Of a stretch of 64,000 bases of DNA, positions 61,035 through 64,000 are shown one piece after another. Position 1 is the stretch's first letter. Every line of letters starts with the position of its first letter. The translations under genes and the position numbers were made by a program. Source of the stretch: Deminuibacter sp966424055 (GTDB lineage Bacteria > Bacteroidota > Bacteroidia > Chitinophagales > Chitinophagaceae); assembly GCA_966424055.1 (NCBI GenBank), contig CBJLMB010000025.1:1-64000 (forward strand), given 5' to 3'. Under the pieces are notes generated by a model. The model was not told where the DNA came from and did no database searches. It worked only from the letters and a program-made list of their open reading frames with translations.

Positions 61035-61919
61035 TTACATTGCATCAGCCAGCAATACCTGCCAGGCTTCTTTTACTTTTCCTTCATTTAACAGGCTCGC
61101 CGCATAGCGGTGTAATTCTTTTTCCATTTCATCAGGATTAACGGCATAGTACTGGAATATCTGTTTTAATTGTGCATCATCAAAGGCAGGATCTATCAGG
61201 GGCATTTCATGCACATTAGCCAGCTGGCCAAGATGATTGCCGGTTAATATAGGGCTATTGCGTATGCTTACAGGTAATGCATCTATACCAATACCGAGCA
61301 GCGTATTGGGTTTTGCCACTTTAAACAGGTTGGATGTATTTACGCGGCAATACCAGTCGCCACCGAGCCGGGCCACCAGTTCCAGTTTGCGCTGGTCTAT
61401 TTTTCCATCTTCGCCGAGAATGGTTTCATCCACATGCATACACAATACTTCGGCCAGTACCAGCTGGCCTGCACCACCTTCATTGCCCAGGCTTTTTATT
61501 TCCTGTACCCTGCATTCCATTTTAATCCTGGCTTCTTTTACCATGGGTGGTTGTATAAGCGTGGCTGGCTCTTTGGTAAAACCGGCCTTGATAAATTCAT
61601 CAGCTTCTTTAGGATAATCGCAGCTGGCCAGGCTTATTTGTTGTACCATGGCATAATCGCATATATGCACTACCACTTCAGGCACTTCCTGTATGTTTTG
61701 CAGGGTGTGTTTGGTGGTATTGTCGCGCACCCGCCTGGCTGGTGAAAACACGATGATGGCCGGGTTCGAGGAAAACATATTGAAAAAACTGAACGGGCTG
61801 AGGTTCACCCCTCTTTCTTTGTCAATAGTGCTGGCCAGGCATATGGGCCTTGGTGCAATAGCATGCTGCAGCCAGTGCTGTCTTTCTACTGTACTGATAG
61901 ACGAAATATCGATAAGCAT
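61035..61919 (-). CDS. Flavin reductase family protein
   Basis: 294-residue protein of the FMN-binding flavin reductase family. The start region IAPRPICLASTIDKERGVNL followed by SPFSFFNMFSSNPAII is the FMN-binding signature. Members supply reduced flavin to oxygenases or act on unsaturated carbonyls. It follows the fumarylacetoacetase-like gene by 21 bases, so both probably serve one catabolic pathway, perhaps aromatic; which one cannot be told. The C-terminal 80 residues are an extension with unknown role. Confidence 0.85.
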   Translation of the reverse strand: MLIDISSISTVERQHWLQHAIAPRPICLASTIDKERGVNLSPFSFFNMFSSNPAIIVFSPARRVRDNTTKHTLQNIQEVPEVVVHICDYAMVQQISLASCDYPKEADEFIKAGFTKEPATLIQPPMVKEARIKMECRVQEIKSLGNEGGAGQLVLAEVLCMHVDETILGEDGKIDQRKLELVARLGGDWYCRVNTSNLFKVAKPNTLLGIGIDALPVSIRNSPILTGNHLGQLANVHEMPLIDPAFDDAQLKQIFQYYAVNPDEMEKELHRYAASLLNEGKVKEAWQVLLADAM

Positions 61920-61940
61920 GAGGCTGGAACGGTTAATATT

Positions 61941-62963
61941 TTACGACTGAACTGTAGTGGTTTTTTTTCTTTTCAGGATAGAAAAATCCAATTCATCCTT
62001 TACAATGGTATTGCTCAGTGTACCCAGGCCATCGATGGTCATTTCCACTACATCGCCTGGTTGCAGCCATTGCTCCTGGTAGGCAGGATCGTTCAGTTTG
62101 CCCGTGCCATTAAGCTCAAGAAAACAGCCGGTGCCAACAGTGCCGCTGCCGATCACATCGCCGGGGAACAGGTCGGCGCCATATGCACAGCGTTCGATGA
62201 TTTCTGCAAAGGTCCAGTCCATATCAGCCAGGTTGCCCTGGCTTACCTGTATGCCATTAACACTGCAGGTCATAGACAGGTTCCAGGCTTTGCCTGTATG
62301 GCCTTCACGGGGAGCTGTTTCGTGGCGGGCCAGCTCGTCAAGGGTTACCAGCCAGGGGCCCAATACAGTGGCGAAGTCTTTACCCTTGGCCGGACCAAGG
62401 TTCAGCAACATTTCTTCCATCTGCAGCGTACGGGCACTCATGTCGTTCATGATCATCAGTCCGCCGATATACTCATCTGCTTCCTCTGCGGGAATATTCC
62501 TGCCCTGTTTACAGATCACCACGGCTGCTTCCAGCTCAAAATCGAGCTTTTCAAAATGGTCGGGCATACACATTATTTCCCCTGGGCCCTGTATGCTGTG
62601 GTGATTGGTAAAATAAAAAATAGGGTACTGGTCAAATTCAGGAATCATCGGCACCTTGCGGTTACGCCTGGCCGCCGCCACATGCTGGCGGAAAGCATAA
62701 CCATCACGGCAACTGGTAGGAAAAGGTATGGGCGACAGCAGCTGAACGTTTTGCAGGGCGATCGCCCTTTCGCGGCCCACCCTTCCATCCAGTATGCTTT
62801 TTTCCACTGCCTGTGCCAATGGGTAATTATCTTCCCAATAATTTAGAAAAAGCTGCATACTACCGGGCAATTCGGGGTGCAGCTGTTCAAGATTGTATAA
62901 CTGTCCGTTAACCAGGATGGCTAAATGATCATGACCTTCCTGCAGAAAAGAAACCAATTTCAT
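61941..62963 (-). CDS. Fumarylacetoacetate hydrolase family protein
   Basis: 340-residue FAH-fold enzyme. DFELEAAVVICKQGRNI and LGPWLVTLDEL are typical, with an acidic metal site formed by Asp and Glu residues. Members hydrolyse fumarylacetoacetate, acylpyruvates or decarboxylate oxaloacetate; the specificity cannot be read. The start at 62963 (MKLVSFLQEGHDHL) is preferred over an ATG 48 bases upstream. It is the first gene of a two-gene operon with the flavin reductase and is divergent from the desaturase. Confidence 0.87.
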   Translation of the reverse strand: MKLVSFLQEGHDHLAILVNGQLYNLEQLHPELPGSMQLFLNYWEDNYPLAQAVEKSILDGRVGRERAIALQNVQLLSPIPFPTSCRDGYAFRQHVAAARRNRKVPMIPEFDQYPIFYFTNHHSIQGPGEIMCMPDHFEKLDFELEAAVVICKQGRNIPAEEADEYIGGLMIMNDMSARTLQMEEMLLNLGPAKGKDFATVLGPWLVTLDELARHETAPREGHTGKAWNLSMTCSVNGIQVSQGNLADMDWTFAEIIERCAYGADLFPGDVIGSGTVGTGCFLELNGTGKLNDPAYQEQWLQPGDVVEMTIDGLGTLSNTIVKDELDFSILKRKKTTTVQS

Positions 62964-63303
62964 GGATGATTGTTTGATATAAATAAACCGAGCATGAGCA
63001 TATTCTCTCATACAGGGAATTAGCTGGCCAGGCTTTCTCCGTCCCCATTAAAACAAAATAGGAGCGGACGAAAACTGTGTTAAAAATAGGTGGATTTTTT
63101 GCAGCAATACCTGAAATAATTTTGTCTTATCTTCAGGTATGGCAATCAGTCATATTTAGTAATTTTGGCATAATTTTTACAATGCTCATCATAAATCAGC
63201 CTGATTCTTTGGGTTGCATGTAGCTCTAACGGGTTACTACAATTGGAGTTAACACCAAACCGCTGTAGCCAGACTTCTGAATTGTAGATCAAAACCATGC
63301 GCT
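62964..63303. other. Divergent region between the FAH-like gene and the desaturase
   Basis: No gene or terminator is seen. A plus-strand TAATTTTG (63160-63167) matches TAnnTTTG and could belong to the desaturase promoter, 137 bases before its start. Confidence 0.4.
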
Positions 63304-64000
63304 ATGATGGAGAGAACAATGAAACCGGTATTTACAAAGCCGAAAGGACAAGATTTATTTCAGTTATTGAGGCAGGAAGTGAATAAGGTAGTGCGGGAAC
63401 TTGAACCGAAACGTAGAATTGCGATTGTTGTGAAAGCCATACTGTTCCCTTCTTTATATATTCTTGCCTATTTTGCTGCATTAACCTGGGGAGGCACACA
63501 TACAGGAATTCTATACGCCTGTTATTTCCTGCTCGGTATTTTGCTGGTACTCAATTTTCTTAACCTGATACACGAAGCTGTTCACAATACCCTGTTCAAT
63601 AAAAAAGTTTTCAATAAACTGTATGTGCATTTCTTCGACCTCATGGGGGCCAACAGCTATATCTGGAAGGTAAGGCATATCAGGCTGCACCATAATTATC
63701 CGAATGTAATGGGCTGGGACAGTGATTTTGAACAGAGTTCACTGGCCAGGGTATTTCCACATGGCCGTTATTCTAAAATGCACCACTACCAGCATCTTTA
63801 TCTCCCGCTGGTTTATCCGCTTTACCTGTTTAACTGGTTGCTGATACGCGATTTTAAAGATTTTTTCAACAGGGATAAACTGGTATGGAAAGTAACCACT
63901 ATTCCTGTTGTGGAATATGTGAAGCTGTTTATATTTAAAACATTTTTTCTTTTTTATATCCTGCTATTACCCAAGCTGCTGCTTGATATCAGCTGGGGGC
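63304..64000 (+). CDS. Fatty acid desaturase (3' truncated)
   Basis: Open to the window end (232 codons seen). The start is the ATGATG at 63304; an ATG at 63319 is the alternative. After a charged N-terminus there are two helices, then two histidine boxes, HEAVHN (box 1) and HIRLHH (box 2). The third box should lie beyond the window end. This is a membrane di-iron desaturase or hydroxylase. The spacing is that of Bacteroidota acyl-lipid desaturases, where an acyl-lipid or carotenoid substrate is possible. Confidence 0.85.
   Translation, partial: MMERTMKPVFTKPKGQDLFQLLRQEVNKVVRELEPKRRIAIVVKAILFPSLYILAYFAALTWGGTHTGILYACYFLLGILLVLNFLNLIHEAVHNTLFNKKVFNKLYVHFFDLMGANSYIWKVRHIRLHHNYPNVMGWDSDFEQSSLARVFPHGRYSKMHHYQHLYLPLVYPLYLFNWLLIRDFKDFFNRDKLVWKVTTIPVVEYVKLFIFKTFFLFYILLLPKLLLDISWG

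Noticed and set aside
61863..62846. 327-codon plus-strand frame opposite the FAH-like gene
   Set aside because: It is antisense to a well-supported gene with an FAH signature; the composition mirrors the opposite strand and has no family match.
1..64000. Search for tRNA, rRNA, CRISPR arrays, transposases, integrases and phage genes
   Set aside because: None recognised by eye; a tRNA missed by reading is still possible.

Overview
The window looks like a chromosomal segment of a Bacteroidota bacterium, most probably of the Chitinophagaceae type. The evidence is the alternative complex III plus caa3-type oxidase cluster, a SusC/SusD pair with FecR, MauE with a DUF6520-like protein, many DUF-family proteins typical of the phylum, and promoters with the TAnnTTTG -7 element. 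No rRNA, tRNA, CRISPR array, transposase or phage gene was recognised. The genus assignment is inference.

Layout. (1) 1-14.8 kb: a long plus-strand respiratory block, actB (5' end cut by the window), actC, actD, actE, actF, coxB, coxA, ctaB, two subunit III genes, subunit IV, a SCO copper chaperone and a DUF420 membrane protein. Heme A synthase (ctaA) lies far away at 54.6 kb. (2) 14.9-20.4 kb: mostly minus-strand housekeeping, with a CocE-like hydrolase, an alkyltransferase-like (ATL) DNA repair protein, a DUF5522 protein, trmB, a PAS sensor (plus strand), glutaminyl cyclase and a GNAT acetyltransferase. (3) 21-30.3 kb: an AraC regulator, MauE, a DUF6520-like small protein, a TlpA-like thioredoxin, SusD, SusC and FecR; no sigma factor is next to FecR. 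(4) 30.7-31.8 kb: a VOC protein and a TetR repressor that share an 18-bp upstream motif, a likely operator.

(5) 32.1-45.2 kb is the most interesting block. Eleven genes on both strands encode three Gfo/Idh oxidoreductases, two DUF1080 (3-keto-glycoside hydrolase/lyase type) proteins, three sugar-phosphate-isomerase-like TIM barrels, a GMC flavoprotein with its Tat-exported small subunit, and a c-type cytochrome lipoprotein. Five carry twin-arginine signals. I infer a periplasmic pathway that oxidises glycosides at C3, cleaves the 3-keto glycoside, and reduces 3-keto-glucose back to glucose. It is followed at once by the oxidative pentose-phosphate genes gnd-zwf-pgl (45.3-49.1 kb), which would take glucose 6-phosphate onward.

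(6) 49.2-64 kb: a papain-like protease without signal peptide, an AhpD-like protein, an orphan 2-oxoacid:ferredoxin oxidoreductase beta subunit, a hairpin-rich non-coding stretch (possible small RNA), a JmjC-like cupin, a Sua5/YciO protein, RNase HII, ctaA, DUF1003, a multi-spanning patatin, a metallophosphoesterase plus glycosyltransferase pair, a flavin reductase and fumarylacetoacetase-like pair, and a fatty acid desaturase cut by the window end.

Non-coding signals worth noting: a 24-bp perfect palindrome at 36.55 kb, two related hairpins with a compensatory base-pair change (16.7 and 38.2 kb), a dispersed intergenic repeat (43.6 and 50.1 kb), and several near-leaderless TAnnTTTG promoters.
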